Shown: positions 9,861 through 18,155, numbered from the stretch's first letter. The stretch: 64,000 nucleotides of DNA from Brevibacillus panacihumi W25 (GCF_000503775.1 NZ_KI629787.1:476001-540000); one strand, 5' to 3'. Notes: generated from the letters alone by a model not told the origin. Program-made: numbers and translations.

Positions 9861-10185
9861 TTGGAGAATTATGTGATAAAATATCCTCCATATTTTGATG
9901 AAATTGAGGATATAGAAAACGATAATATTGATGTTTTTATTGAAATTATTTTCGTACATGGATAAAGAGGGGGTTGACTTTATTCCTGCTGCACCTCCAG
10001 AGATCATCGTAAAGAAACTTTCAAAAGAAGTAATAGAAAAAGCAGTAAAGACCTATTTGGAAGATGATTCTTATTGGTTAAAGCTATACTTTTTGGCAGG
10101 AACGAATGAAGGATTGTTTGATGTGAAGGAAATGGACAAAATATTAGACAAGATTAAAAGAACAAATAAAGATATTTTTGGATGA
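9861..10185 (+). pseudogene. Frameshifted immunity gene of the decayed cassette
   Basis: A GGGGGGAG site precedes a TTG start at 9861 giving MENYVIKYPPYFDEIEDIE, which runs into a stop near 9965. The rest continues in another frame as EGVDFIPAAPPEIIVKKL and then to 10185. Immunity proteins of this type usually have extra residues where the break occurs, so a short deletion plus frameshift is likely. It sits 19 bp after the toxin tail, as a cognate immunity gene would. It is non-functional as read. Confidence 0.6.
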
Positions 10186-10189
10186 TTTT

Positions 10190-10230
10190 ATCCCCCAACC
10201 GAGGATCAACGCTCGTATGGGGGATTTTTT
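10190..10230 (+). terminator. Terminator after the decayed cassette
   Basis: ATCCCCCA..CGAG pairs with CTCG..TGGGGGAT, followed by TTTTTT. It has the same architecture as the other cassette terminators. Confidence 0.8.
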
Positions 10231-10272
10231 TGCCCTTGGATTCGCCCTTGAAAAGGGGGGCAATTGAAATAA

Positions 10273-10327
10273 ACCCCACCCAGTGCCGAATGAACCGCTT
10301 TATCTACTGATAGGCAATATAACCCAT
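10273..10327. repeat. 55-bp identical repeat, shared with 16361-16415
   Basis: The block from ACCCCACCCAGTGCCGAATG to AACCCAT is identical in both places. It is part of the third inter-cassette repeat; only this slice survives here. The rest of 10231-10528 holds no gene that I recognise. Confidence 0.8.
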
Positions 10328-10528
10328 TCACGCTTCATCTTTGGCAGTTCTGTTCACCCTTCCACAGACTAACGCACAGGGGAGCAGTACAGTCTCTTCC
10401 CATTGCTCGATTGCTATGCTATCGAAGTCTACGACTTCCTGTGAATATTGCAATTCATGAGGACAAAGACGGCGTATGTGATACCTGAAGTACCAGTAAA
10501 GCAGGCTGGATGATAGAATAGTAGAAAT

Positions 10529-10555
10529 GGTGGCAATTGGTAAATAGTTGCCACC
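10529..10555. repeat. Hairpin upstream of an orphan Rhs junction
   Basis: GGTGGCAA and TTGCCACC form an inverted repeat followed by AACTTTTTAG. A related hairpin lies at 18085-18110. Both stand 33-60 bp before a copy of the Rhs core-end sequence GGATACGTATAAG. It may be an old terminator or a recombination landmark. Confidence 0.55.
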
Positions 10556-10589
10556 AACTTTTTAGAAGTAACAACGGTTTATAAACTAG

Positions 10590-11270
10590 GATACGTATAA
10601 GGGGCAAGTGGATAATCCGTTGACTCTTAACCGATATACGTATACTCATAATAATCCGTGGAGGTTTGTTGATCCGAGTGGTCATATGCCTGTATGGTCT
10701 CTAAGACTTATTTCTGAAACATATGATTCAGGAGTGGTTGCTGATTGGGAAGCATCAATGATGGTATTTGGTGGTAATCTCGCTTTAGGCAACGGAAAAC
10801 ATCCGTCAGTTTATACACCACTTCATGAAATTGCACAAATTAATGTTTCTAAAAAGTTATATGAAATGACTGGTCAAAAACCTGAACTAGAGAAGAGTTT
10901 AGAAACAGGTGAGACAGAACTATTTGGGTTACTAAAGAAAAAATATGAAGCGGATATTGTTCTAGGTAATGAGGTATGGGAAGTAAAACCTTTAAATGGT
11001 GAAGACCCCAAACCGCAACTTGAACTATGTAAAAAAATAGGGGGGTTAACCGAGGGCAAACAGTTAAAACCAATATCAGGTATAAGTGTATTTGACCAGA
11101 TTAAGATGGAAATTACATTTCCTAATAAGGGTGAGGCAATTTACGGTATGTATATTCAAAATGATAATGGTACTAGAACTACATTAACCACTGCGGCTGC
11201 TGCTGCAATAATAGCAAGAGGACTTGTAAAAATGACACCTGCCGGAAGAAGGTTTTCTCCGGGCTATTAG
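10590..11270 (+). CDS. Orphan Rhs tip with PD-(D/E)XK-like nuclease domain
   Basis: The frame starts abruptly with the Rhs core end DTYKGQVDNPLTLNRYTYTH and DPSG, homologous to the main Rhs from 8281 on, then gives a different tip of ~195 residues. There is no start codon with a ribosome site (GTG 10608 is only the first available), so the cassette is silent unless recombined onto a core. The tip contains EADIVLGNEVWEVKP and a following Q, which fits the E..D..ExK..Q layout of PD-(D/E)XK nucleases, so a DNase toxin is likely. The C-terminal part has an alanine-rich segment (TAAAAAIIARG). The reading frame is intact, unlike neighbouring remnants. Confidence 0.7.
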   Translation, partial: DTYKGQVDNPLTLNRYTYTHNNPWRFVDPSGHMPVWSLRLISETYDSGVVADWEASMMVFGGNLALGNGKHPSVYTPLHEIAQINVSKKLYEMTGQKPELEKSLETGETELFGLLKKKYEADIVLGNEVWEVKPLNGEDPKPQLELCKKIGGLTEGKQLKPISGISVFDQIKMEITFPNKGEAIYGMYIQNDNGTRTTLTTAAAAAIIARGLVKMTPAGRRFSPGY

Positions 11271-11282
11271 GGAGGGAGAACT

Positions 11283-11636
11283 ATGACAAAATGGGATGAT
11301 ATTAATACAATATATAATGCACCTGTCTTTGCTGTTAATAAAGGTTCTATAATTAAGCTGAGAGTAGAGTTGGATAAGCCTTTAGAGGAATACGAAAGAG
11401 ATTTTCTCAGTTCTTTCATTGACTCTTGGACATTTCCGAGGGATGGAAAATATATAAGGTCATTTAAAGTGCTTCGTTTTTTTATAAAAGAGAAGTTTTT
11501 TGAAGCTGAATTAAAATATCGAACAAAAGATAATGATTCTGACGAATTAAAATTGCTTTGTCAGGATCTAATTCACTACTTTAATTATTACCAATTTCAC
11601 ATAGTTAAATGGGAGAGTACACTTCTTTCTGAATAG
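11283..11636 (+). CDS. Putative immunity protein for the PD-(D/E)XK-like tip
   Basis: This 117-residue protein (MTKWDDINTIYNAPVFAVN...) starts at ATG 11283 behind GGAGGG, 12 bp after the toxin stop. It is AT-rich like the tip. No family is recognised. Its own ribosome site would allow expression even when the toxin frame is silent, which is typical of orphan immunity genes. Confidence 0.6.
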   Translation: MTKWDDINTIYNAPVFAVNKGSIIKLRVELDKPLEEYERDFLSSFIDSWTFPRDGKYIRSFKVLRFFIKEKFFEAELKYRTKDNDSDELKLLCQDLIHYFNYYQFHIVKWESTLLSE

Positions 11637-11652
11637 GTAATAACTGAACCTG

Positions 11653-11695
11653 AACCCCAAACGAGTAACCAACTACTCGTCTGGGGTTTCTTTTT
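11653..11695 (+). terminator. Terminator after immunity gene of the PD-(D/E)XK-like cassette
   Basis: AACCCCAAACGAG and CTCGTCTGGGGTT form a stem followed by TCTTTTTG; near copy of the hairpin at 9226. Confidence 0.85.
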
Positions 11696-11980
11696 GTCCA
11701 TGCAGCCGCCCTCGAAGAAGGGTGGGTAGCGAATGAATCACTTTACTTCAAGACTAAGAACATAACCCTTGTTATGCCCGTACCTGGTTTTATGAAATCG
11801 GTTGTACGCACCGAAATGCTCAAAAATGTACCCTTTTTTGGATACTTTGATCAGCACATTTCCATTAAAATCCCCAGTTACCTTCGTTAATCCACTTATT
11901 TTGCTTATCTTCGCTGTCTCCCGTTTTTTCAAAATCCATGAAAAACGAATTAATAGCCTTACTATTTCGACAGGGTGGAT
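11696..11980. repeat. Inter-cassette repeat, copy 2 (285 bp)
   Basis: It is homologous end to end with 9269-9553. On the minus strand this copy has an open frame (about 11738-11930) ending VTGDFNGNVLIKV, KKGYIFEHFGAYNRFHK and TRYGHNKGYVLSLEVK. The same peptide can be read in pieces from copies 1 and 3, so the repeat may be the 3' end of a lost minus-strand gene. No function is assigned. Confidence 0.65.
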
Positions 11981-12600
11981 AAGAACTACTACGGTATCAC
12001 CGAGTCTATTGGAAAAACAGATTGGGGATTTAAGTATCATCTGCACATTGAATTGTCTCATGAAGCCTACTTATATATCTCCTATCAGCCATACCATGAG
12101 CCGAAATCATTCAAGCACTCTTTGCGTATCGAAACGCATCCAGACTATTTGTCAGAGTTCAAGCACCTATTAGATACGCTTTATCAGAACGCAAGTTTGA
12201 TATGGTTTGTTCGCTGTGATGTCGCATTTGACATTCCTGCCCCGATAACCAACGTGTTTACTTCATCAAAGACGGGACGGCGGATGAATCTGTATGAGGA
12301 GACAAGATACTTTGGTAAAAAGAGTCAGCGTCAACAGGCAGGCTACTGTAGGGTGGATGACAAGAGGAAAGAGCGAGAGGAACCGAAAGGCAAGAAAACA
12401 GTGGGGGAACTAACCAGAGTGGAAATTGTTTATCGACCTGCTGAAAAGATTCCGATGGAGTCGCTCATTCAGCATCCCCCTCAGTTTAACAACTTGTACT
12501 TCTGTCAAGTTCTGATCAACGAAAATGGCGGCAGAAGCTTGAAAACAAAGAGAAGCAAAAAGAGTACGACGGCGGTATTGAGAACATAAAGCTAGGCAGT
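11975..12600 (+). pseudogene. Rolling-circle replication initiator (Rep_trans-like) remnant
   Basis: The frame begins without start signals inside the gene (NYYGITESIGKTDWGFKYHLH). It includes WFVRCDVAFDI, YEETRYFGKKS, a YCRVDDK stretch and LTRVEIVYRP, the order seen in replication initiation factors of the Rep_trans type that nick plasmid or ICE origins. Near 12535 the frame shifts; the natural continuation RQKLENKEKQKEYDGGIEN is in the next frame. The missing 5' end resembles 16886-17040. It suggests that a small rolling-circle plasmid or ICE fragment once inserted here. Confidence 0.55.
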
Positions 12601-12693
12601 CCAAAAAGTAACGTACGCAGCCCCACGCTCGCGTAAAACAAACCGTATCAATGAGTGGAACAAGGACATTTTACCCGACAAGTCACGAAACCA

Positions 12694-13300
12694 GAGTCTG
12701 TAAAATATTTTGTGTAAACTCTCAACCTCTAAACTACAATGAGGAGTAGAAAGGTTGGGAGATTTTTATGATGTCAAAAGAGCAGATCAAGCAGTGGATT
12801 AAAGAGAAAAACATGAAGTCAGTGGACGACGTACAGTCAGCGTTAAAGGATCTATTCGCAGACACGATCCAAGAAATGCTGGAAGCTGAAATCGAGTCCT
12901 CTCTTGGATACGCCAAGCATGACATGAAAAACAAGAGGACAACCAACAGCCGCAATTGGTATAGCAAGAAAACCGTCCGTTCTGAGTACGGGGATGTTGA
13001 CATCCAAGTCCCTCGAGATATCGAGAGGGTGATTTTGAGCCGAACATTGTAAAGAAACATCAATCCAATGTTACAGGGATCAAAGATCAAATTCTCGCCC
13101 TCTATGCTAAAGGCGTATCCACACGTGATATCCAAGACCATCTGCAGCAGCTCTATGGCATCGAAATCTCACCAACGCTTAACGAATAAGATTGTACCGA
13201 TGCTCAAAGAGTGGCAAAATCGCCCCTTGCAAGTGGTTTATGCTGTTGTTTTCCTTGACGCCATTCACTTTAAGGTAAAATAGGACGGAGCCATCGTCAA
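12694..13300 (+). mobile_element. IS256-family transposase remnant
   Basis: An end-like sequence (GAGTCTGTAAAATATTTTGT) precedes a mutator-type transposase start at ATG 12768 (MMSKEQIKQWIKEKN; LEAEIESSLGYAKHD; GDVDIQVPRD). The frame breaks near 13028; the next frame continues EPNIVKKHQSNVTGIKDQIL and KGVSTRDIQDHLQQLYGIE, then another shift leads to VVFLDAIHFKVK and DGAIVK. The catalytic DDE domain is cut off soon after its first Asp. No right end was found. Confidence 0.8.
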
Positions 13301-13333
13301 AGGACAACTTGTAAGGAACCCAACAAGAATTCC

Positions 13334-13730
13334 ATGGAACTAGATGAGGAGGGGTTATGTTTGGTTTTAAAGTCTCTTGAACTTTTTGGGGAACTCTTGA
13401 TGAAGAAAGTACGAGATGAATCAATAGAGATGTCGGATAAGATTATCGTGGGGCAAGTTAAGGGATAATAGGCTTAGTAGTTTCAATGAACTATTACCCG
13501 AATACGAAAACATTGAACTAATCCGCGCTCTAATCCCCAGAGTAGTAGATATTACTTTGCATCATCTCTTATGGACAGTCGAACAAGAGGAAAGAATTGA
13601 TGTATTAATGCAAGATGAGAATGGAAATATGACAAGTATTAGAGAGTTAAGTGATGGACTACCGGGCGAATTGTACACTGAAAGGGGATGGATTGTTCGG
13701 TATAGTCAGCAACGAAATCAAGAAGGGTAG
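13334..13730 (+). pseudogene. Frameshifted orphan immunity-like gene
   Basis: ATG 13334 behind a weak site opens MELDEEGLCLVLKSLELFGEL and runs to a stop at 13468. One base later in frame, RLSSFNELLPEYENIELIRA, HHLLWTVEQEERIDVLMQDE and LPGELYTERGWIVRYSQQR follow to a stop at 13730. The two parts clearly belong to one ~130-residue soluble protein. Its place between an IS256 stump and the next Rhs cassette, with a terminator behind, suggests an immunity gene whose toxin was lost to the IS. The family name is not known to me. Confidence 0.55.
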
Positions 13731-13810
13731 ATATAGCTCCTAGTGGAATTCACCGGAAAAATACCGCGTGGAAATTTTACAGACCGCCATGATTTATAAA
13801 TAGAAAATGG

Positions 13811-13852
13811 GAGCCTTAGACGGGTAAAAAATATTCGTTTAGGGCTTTTTCC
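13811..13852 (+). terminator. Terminator after the broken immunity-like gene
   Basis: GAGCCTTAGACG pairs (with G-U pairs) with CGTTTAGGGCTT, followed by TTTCC. Confidence 0.65.
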
Positions 13853-13972
13853 TTTTCATTTGTAGAATCAATCAGCAAAGACTACTGAGAGGTAAAATAC
13901 AGTTTCGATCCCTTTCAGTGACTGAGCAGCTCTCGGCAGGCTTTATGGGATCGAGACGATCAGATCGATCAA

Positions 13973-15622
13973 TTGGCGTATTCGGATGGAACTGTCATCT
14001 CTTATCAATATGACCCTGCGGAAAGGCTGCAGGAGGTAAGCAGTGATCTGACAGGTACGATTCGCTATGATTACCACAACGACAGCACGGGAGAAAGCTA
14101 CAGCGTTCAGTATCCGAATGGTCGCAGCATGGTGAAGAAAATGGACTCATTCGGTCAGGTAGCAAATCTGACGCAATCAATAAAAGAAGAGCCCGTATGG
14201 ACAGAATCAAATCAATATGCATTTGGGAATGTCACCCAGATTCTGCGCAACGGTACCGCCTATCAATACGCATATGACAAGGTTGATCGTCTGACGGACG
14301 AGGTATTCCCTGACAACAGCAAACGATATTCGTATGACCAGCGGGGAAACCGGGCAGCTATGGATGGCAAGGTGGCAAACACGAATGGTACCACCACCTA
14401 TACCTTCGATGAACGCAATCGGCTAAGAAGTATTACAAACGAGGGGACAGGAAATGCTGAATCGTACACGTATTTTGGGGATGGATTACGTGCGACCAAA
14501 GCAGCAAAAGGCACCGAGACGAAATACGTGTATCTAAATGGGAAGGTCATTGAGGAACTGGACGAGTCAGGAAATGTCAAAGCCCGCAACGTCTGGGGAA
14601 ATGAGTTGTTGTTCCGTAAAGGCTATGTGACAAAACAAAACGGGTATTATGGCTACAATAGTCACGGGGATGTCGTGTCCATCTCGAACGAAGAAGGGAA
14701 GGATGTCAATCTCTACGAGTATGATGCGTGGGGCAATATTGTAACCAAGACTGAGGGAATGGAAAATCCTTTTAAGTACAGCGGGGAGATTTATGACGAA
14801 GCGTCAGGATTTTATTATCTGCGTGCGAGGTATTATGATCCGAAGGTAGGGCGGTTTATCTCGGAGGATACGTATAAGGGGCAAGTGGATAATCCGTTGT
14901 CGTTGAATCGGTATACGTATGTAGAGAATAATCCTCTCAGATATAAAGACCCTACAGGTCACTGGAAAGACGGAGACGAATATATTCAAGGCTCAACTAG
15001 AGATACTATTGCTCTATGGACGGACGTCTGGGAAGAGGCAAACAAAGCAGGAAACAAACAGCGTATGCAATTTGCTGAGACCGAAGCAGATAATGCAAGG
15101 ACAGCGTACTGGAGTAATTTGGGTGCTTCTATTGCAAAAGACCTTGAACTAAGACCCACCGCTGTTCTTTTTGCAGGAACTACTGCAACAATGCCAAGGT
15201 CTGGTTCTGGTTCAGTTTCAGGTGGTGCAATAGGATGGGCGGCTGTAGCGGCAACGATATTGACCATTGCTACACAGGACACCTCGACAAGCACTACGAC
15301 TTATAATTATAATGGACAAACCCTAATATTCCGTGACGGTTCGGGTACAAACACTAACCTGACCCCAAGACCAGTGGATACAACAGGATTATCATACTTT
15401 TTAGCACCAGTGTTTAACAAATATACGTTCACTTCAATAGATGCAGTAAACGCAACTGGGGTTTTAAAGGCTGTGATTGACAATCCTGCTACTGGGCACG
15501 TTAGTGTCTTTGCAACAAACCCTGCCCACCACAAAGCGTGGATTACATCAAGACCTGACGCAGAATCAAATCCTTATTATTTAACCATTGTGCTAAAATC
15601 TATCTCAATTAAGGGAAGGTAA
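13973..15622 (+). CDS. 5'-truncated silent Rhs cassette: core end plus third toxin tip
   Basis: Homology to the main Rhs begins near 13889 but an in-frame stop (YSFDPFQ then TGA) precedes the open stretch; TTG 13973 is only the first possible start and has no ribosome site. From 14026 to about 14930 the DNA is almost identical to 7441-8345 of the main Rhs gene. After RFISEDTYKG and DPTGH (14948) a new tip of ~220 residues follows. It has a hydrophobic stretch GGAIGWAAVAATILTIAT and a conserved-looking end TSIDAVNATGVLKAVIDNP, HVSVF and YYLTIVLKSISIK. The toxin type is not recognised. The cassette lacks a signal peptide and most of the shell, so it is a donor of tip and immunity rather than a secreted toxin itself. 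Confidence 0.8.
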   Translation: MAYSDGTVISYQYDPAERLQEVSSDLTGTIRYDYHNDSTGESYSVQYPNGRSMVKKMDSFGQVANLTQSIKEEPVWTESNQYAFGNVTQILRNGTAYQYAYDKVDRLTDEVFPDNSKRYSYDQRGNRAAMDGKVANTNGTTTYTFDERNRLRSITNEGTGNAESYTYFGDGLRATKAAKGTETKYVYLNGKVIEELDESGNVKARNVWGNELLFRKGYVTKQNGYYGYNSHGDVVSISNEEGKDVNLYEYDAWGNIVTKTEGMENPFKYSGEIYDEASGFYYLRARYYDPKVGRFISEDTYKGQVDNPLSLNRYTYVENNPLRYKDPTGHWKDGDEYIQGSTRDTIALWTDVWEEANKAGNKQRMQFAETEADNARTAYWSNLGASIAKDLELRPTAVLFAGTTATMPRSGSGSVSGGAIGWAAVAATILTIATQDTSTSTTTYNYNGQTLIFRDGSGTNTNLTPRPVDTTGLSYFLAPVFNKYTFTSIDAVNATGVLKAVIDNPATGHVSVFATNPAHHKAWITSRPDAESNPYYLTIVLKSISIKGR

Positions 15623-15638
15623 AGAAAGGAGGGGGAGA

Positions 15639-16265
15639 ATGAACGAGAGGATTGTTACGATTAAACTAATTGACGATAAGGGGCACAGTCAGGATACGAA
15701 CCTTTATGTACGATTTAGAGAAGATAATACTGTTCATCTGATTCTGGTAGGAAATTCTCTATATTTAGAAAGCAATGAAGCAACGTATGTTCAGAGTCTT
15801 CTTGAGTTAATAACAAAGTTACCAGAAGGGTATCAGCTAAAGTTCTTGAATAGTGTACAATCTACAAATGGTAATTCAATAGACATACTAACGGTTGAGG
15901 AATATATTGCCGTTACTAGACAATATGACCCTGATGAACCTCAATTAAGGTTCAGACTAATGTGCGACTTCAGAGGGATAGTCTTTGAAGCGGAAGCTAT
16001 TGAGGATTTCTCCATTGCATTACAAGCACTTCAAGACAAAATGGATGTATCCTTTAACATTTGTGCTTATTGCTCAAATGCTGATTTCAGGTCAACTGGA
16101 GGAGAAGACTTGAGACAGGGTTGGTTCTGTTTACGCGACGTATCAAATCGTCATCCTGATTTACCGTGGTTTCAACGAGAAGATGAATTTCAAGAAGCAT
16201 ACTCAAACGTCAATGCGTTCCACTGGTGTCCAAGTTTTGTAAAAGCAGTGGATAGAATGTTTTAA
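15639..16265 (+). CDS. Immunity-type protein with cysteine cluster
   Basis: This 208-residue protein starts at ATG 15639 behind a strong GGAGGGGGA site, 16 bp after the tip. The C-terminal third holds CAYCSNADF then GWFCLRD and HWCPSF, a likely zinc-binding Cys cluster. The N-terminal part is beta-rich. Placement directly after a toxin tip and before the cassette terminator makes it the probable immunity partner. Similar Cys-containing DUF proteins accompany other polymorphic toxins, but I cannot name the family with certainty. Confidence 0.65.
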   Translation: MNERIVTIKLIDDKGHSQDTNLYVRFREDNTVHLILVGNSLYLESNEATYVQSLLELITKLPEGYQLKFLNSVQSTNGNSIDILTVEEYIAVTRQYDPDEPQLRFRLMCDFRGIVFEAEAIEDFSIALQALQDKMDVSFNICAYCSNADFRSTGGEDLRQGWFCLRDVSNRHPDLPWFQREDEFQEAYSNVNAFHWCPSFVKAVDRMF

Positions 16266-16278
16266 TGTGTTAGTAGAG

Positions 16279-16319
16279 AACCTCAAACGAGTAGTCAATA
16301 CTCGTCTGGGGTTCTTTTT
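16279..16319 (+). terminator. Terminator after the Cys-cluster immunity gene
   Basis: AACCTCAAACGAGTA and TACTCGTCTGGGGTT form a stem followed by CTTTTTG; third member of the shared terminator family. Confidence 0.8.
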
Positions 16320-16632
16320 GCATTTGTAGCCGCCTCGTGAAAGGTGTGACTGTTGAAACAACCCCACCCAGTGCCGAATGAACCGCTTTATCTACTGATA
16401 GGCAATATAACCCATGTAATACCCGTACATTGTTTTCATGAAAGTTGTGTACGGACAAACACTGTTGCAAAAAGTACCCCTAATTCCCCTTTCTTCCCCA
16501 TTGATTATTCCATCAAAATAGCCAGATACCATCAATTTTTACCGCAATAACCTTATCTTCGTTTTCTCCCTGTTTTTTGAAAATCCGATATGGACGCAAC
16601 TAACCTAACCCCCATTTCGATAGAGACGGTGA
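16319..16632. repeat. Inter-cassette repeat, diverged copy 3
   Basis: It shares order and patches with 9269-9553 and 11696-11980 (GCCGCC start, TACCCGTAC, CTTATCTTCG, TTTCTCCCTGTTTTTT, TTTCGATAG near the end) but is diverged. It contains the 55-bp block identical to 10273-10327. Confidence 0.6.
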
Positions 16633-16780
16633 AAGGACAAAAATTTTTCTGCAATGCAACAATCCGCAAGGATGGAACGATTATTACGATGCAAAGGAAC
16701 ATGAAGTAAGAAGGGCTATCGTAACTAATGGGCATGGTGTCCCGACTATGAAGAGTGTAAGGGTCAAAACAATCTGGTGA
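16633..16780 (+). pseudogene. Toxin-linker scrap of another lost Rhs tip
   Basis: Read in pieces, this gives NNPQGWNDYYDAKEHEVRRA and IVTNGHGVPTMKSVR. It parallels the linker CNYPDGCNDY..FEKGYEAK and ETNEYGIPTGKGSR at 9551-9690. Only the linker is left; the catalytic part is gone. Its position right after repeat copy 3 equals that of the toxin tail after copy 1. Confidence 0.45.
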
Positions 16781-16885
16781 CGACCAGTTTATATACAGAA
16801 TTTGGGAAGGTCATGTGATAAAGGCTAGCCGCCCTCCCCTCTAATTAAGCCAGAAATTCATCAAAATTTTTGGAGGGGGAAGAAA

Positions 16886-17040
16886 ATGAGCAACATCAAG
16901 CTGTCGATTGATAAGATTGTCATTGAATACAAGGATGTGCATTGGAAATTCTTTAATCCATTTAAGCGAAACATCTGCGACTACTACTTGTATCACCGAG
17001 TATATTGGAAAAACAGATTGGGGATTTAAGTATCATCTGC
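16886..17040 (+). pseudogene. 5' end of a Rep_trans-like initiator gene
   Basis: A strong GGAGGGGGA site precedes ATG 16886 giving MSNIKLSIDKIVIEYKDVHW. One extra base near 17001 shifts the frame; the next frame reads ITEYIGKTDWGFKYHLH, matching the remnant at 11985-12045. At 17041 the sequence switches to an IS110 transposase. It supplies the missing N-terminus of the Rep remnant upstream. Confidence 0.55.
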
Positions 17041-18047
17041 ATGTGGGCGGTTACGGAAGAGGACTCGCCATGTATCTAATCGAAAACAAGTATGAGGTAA
17101 AGGCTGTCAATCCTGCTTTAACGGTATCCATGCGGAGAAGCAGTCCAAACAACAAGAAAACAGATGCTTGGGATGCGGAATGTGTGGGTCGTATCCTGAT
17201 TTCCAACTTGGATACATTGCCAAACGCTAATCCGCTTGACCTCTACTATGCAATTTCCCAACTGGTAACTAGAAGAGCAAACATCGTTAGCGTTTTGACT
17301 GGACTAAAACTCCAACTCCACCAACAGCTTGGCTACCATTATCCAAGCTACAAGAAGTTCTTTTCACAGGTGGATGGAAAAACAGCACTAGCCTTCTGGC
17401 GAAAATATCCTTCTCCCAGTTGTTTGAAGGGGGTGGGAGTGGATGAACTGGCTAACTTCCTTTACAAGAAAAGCAATCGCTACTTATCCACCAAGAAGGC
17501 AGAGGAAATTCTCTCTCTTGTGGAACAGGACGGTGACACTAGTAAGGACTACCAAGAAGCAAATGACTTCCTAGTGAAAGATGTGGTTCGAGACATCATC
17601 ATCCGTGAGCATCAGCTAGACCAAATTGATGCTGAATTGAAGAAGCACATGGCTTTATTGGATTACAAACTAGAAACGATGCACGGAATCAGTACGGTCA
17701 CGGCGGCGGAACTAATCGCAGAGATTGGCGACATTTCACGCTTTCCTAATGCAGACAAACTAGCTAACTTTGCGGGGATTGCACCCGTACAGCATAGTTC
17801 AGGAAACAAGCAGAAGGCAAAAAAGAGCAAGCTAGGCAATCGTAGCTTGTATGACATTTTCTACAACCTCGCTATTCGTATGCTTGGCGTATCGAGGGGG
17901 GAAAAGAAGCCGAATCATCCAATGTACCATGCTTACTATGAGAAGAAGCTATCAGAAGGCAAAACCAAGTGGCAAGCAATCATCTGTGTCATGCGAAAAT
18001 TGGTCAACGTCATCTACAGCATGATGAAGTACAAGACGGAATACTAA
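17041..18047 (+). mobile_element. IS110-family transposase, N-terminally truncated
   Basis: The frame starts inside the DEDD (RuvC-like) domain with GGYGRGLAMYLIENKYEVKA, keeps KKTDAWDAECVGRIL (third/fourth acidic positions) and the complete C-terminal Transposase_20 domain (MHGISTVTAAELIAEIGDI, FAGIAPVQHSSG, RNRSL-type GNRSLYDIFY). The first ~60 residues with the initial catalytic Asp and Glu are missing. It is fused in frame to the Rep scrap, giving a chimeric ORF from 16908. Element ends, and the subterminal bridge-RNA region expected for IS110, are not recognisable. Confidence 0.75.
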
Positions 18048-18084
18048 ATGCCAGTTTTTCCAGAACGGGCGGCATGATCAACAG

Positions 18085-18155
18085 GGTGGTAACTTTAATG
18101 AGTTGCCACCTATCCTTTATACAGTGACCGCTTTATCATGGAGGATACGTATAAG
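18085..18155. repeat. Hairpin plus last Rhs core-end scrap
   Basis: GGTGGTAACT/AGTTGCCACC (18085-18110) is an inverted repeat like that at 10529. After it, CCGCTTTATC-ATGGAGGATACGTATAAG (18128-18155 in total) matches the Rhs core end at about 8263-8295, then a stop. It marks the right boundary of the Rhs array. Confidence 0.6.

Noticed and set aside
9226..16320. Repeated hairpins considered as a CRISPR-like array
   Set aside because: They are terminators spaced by kilobases with genes between; no short regular repeat/spacer pattern exists.
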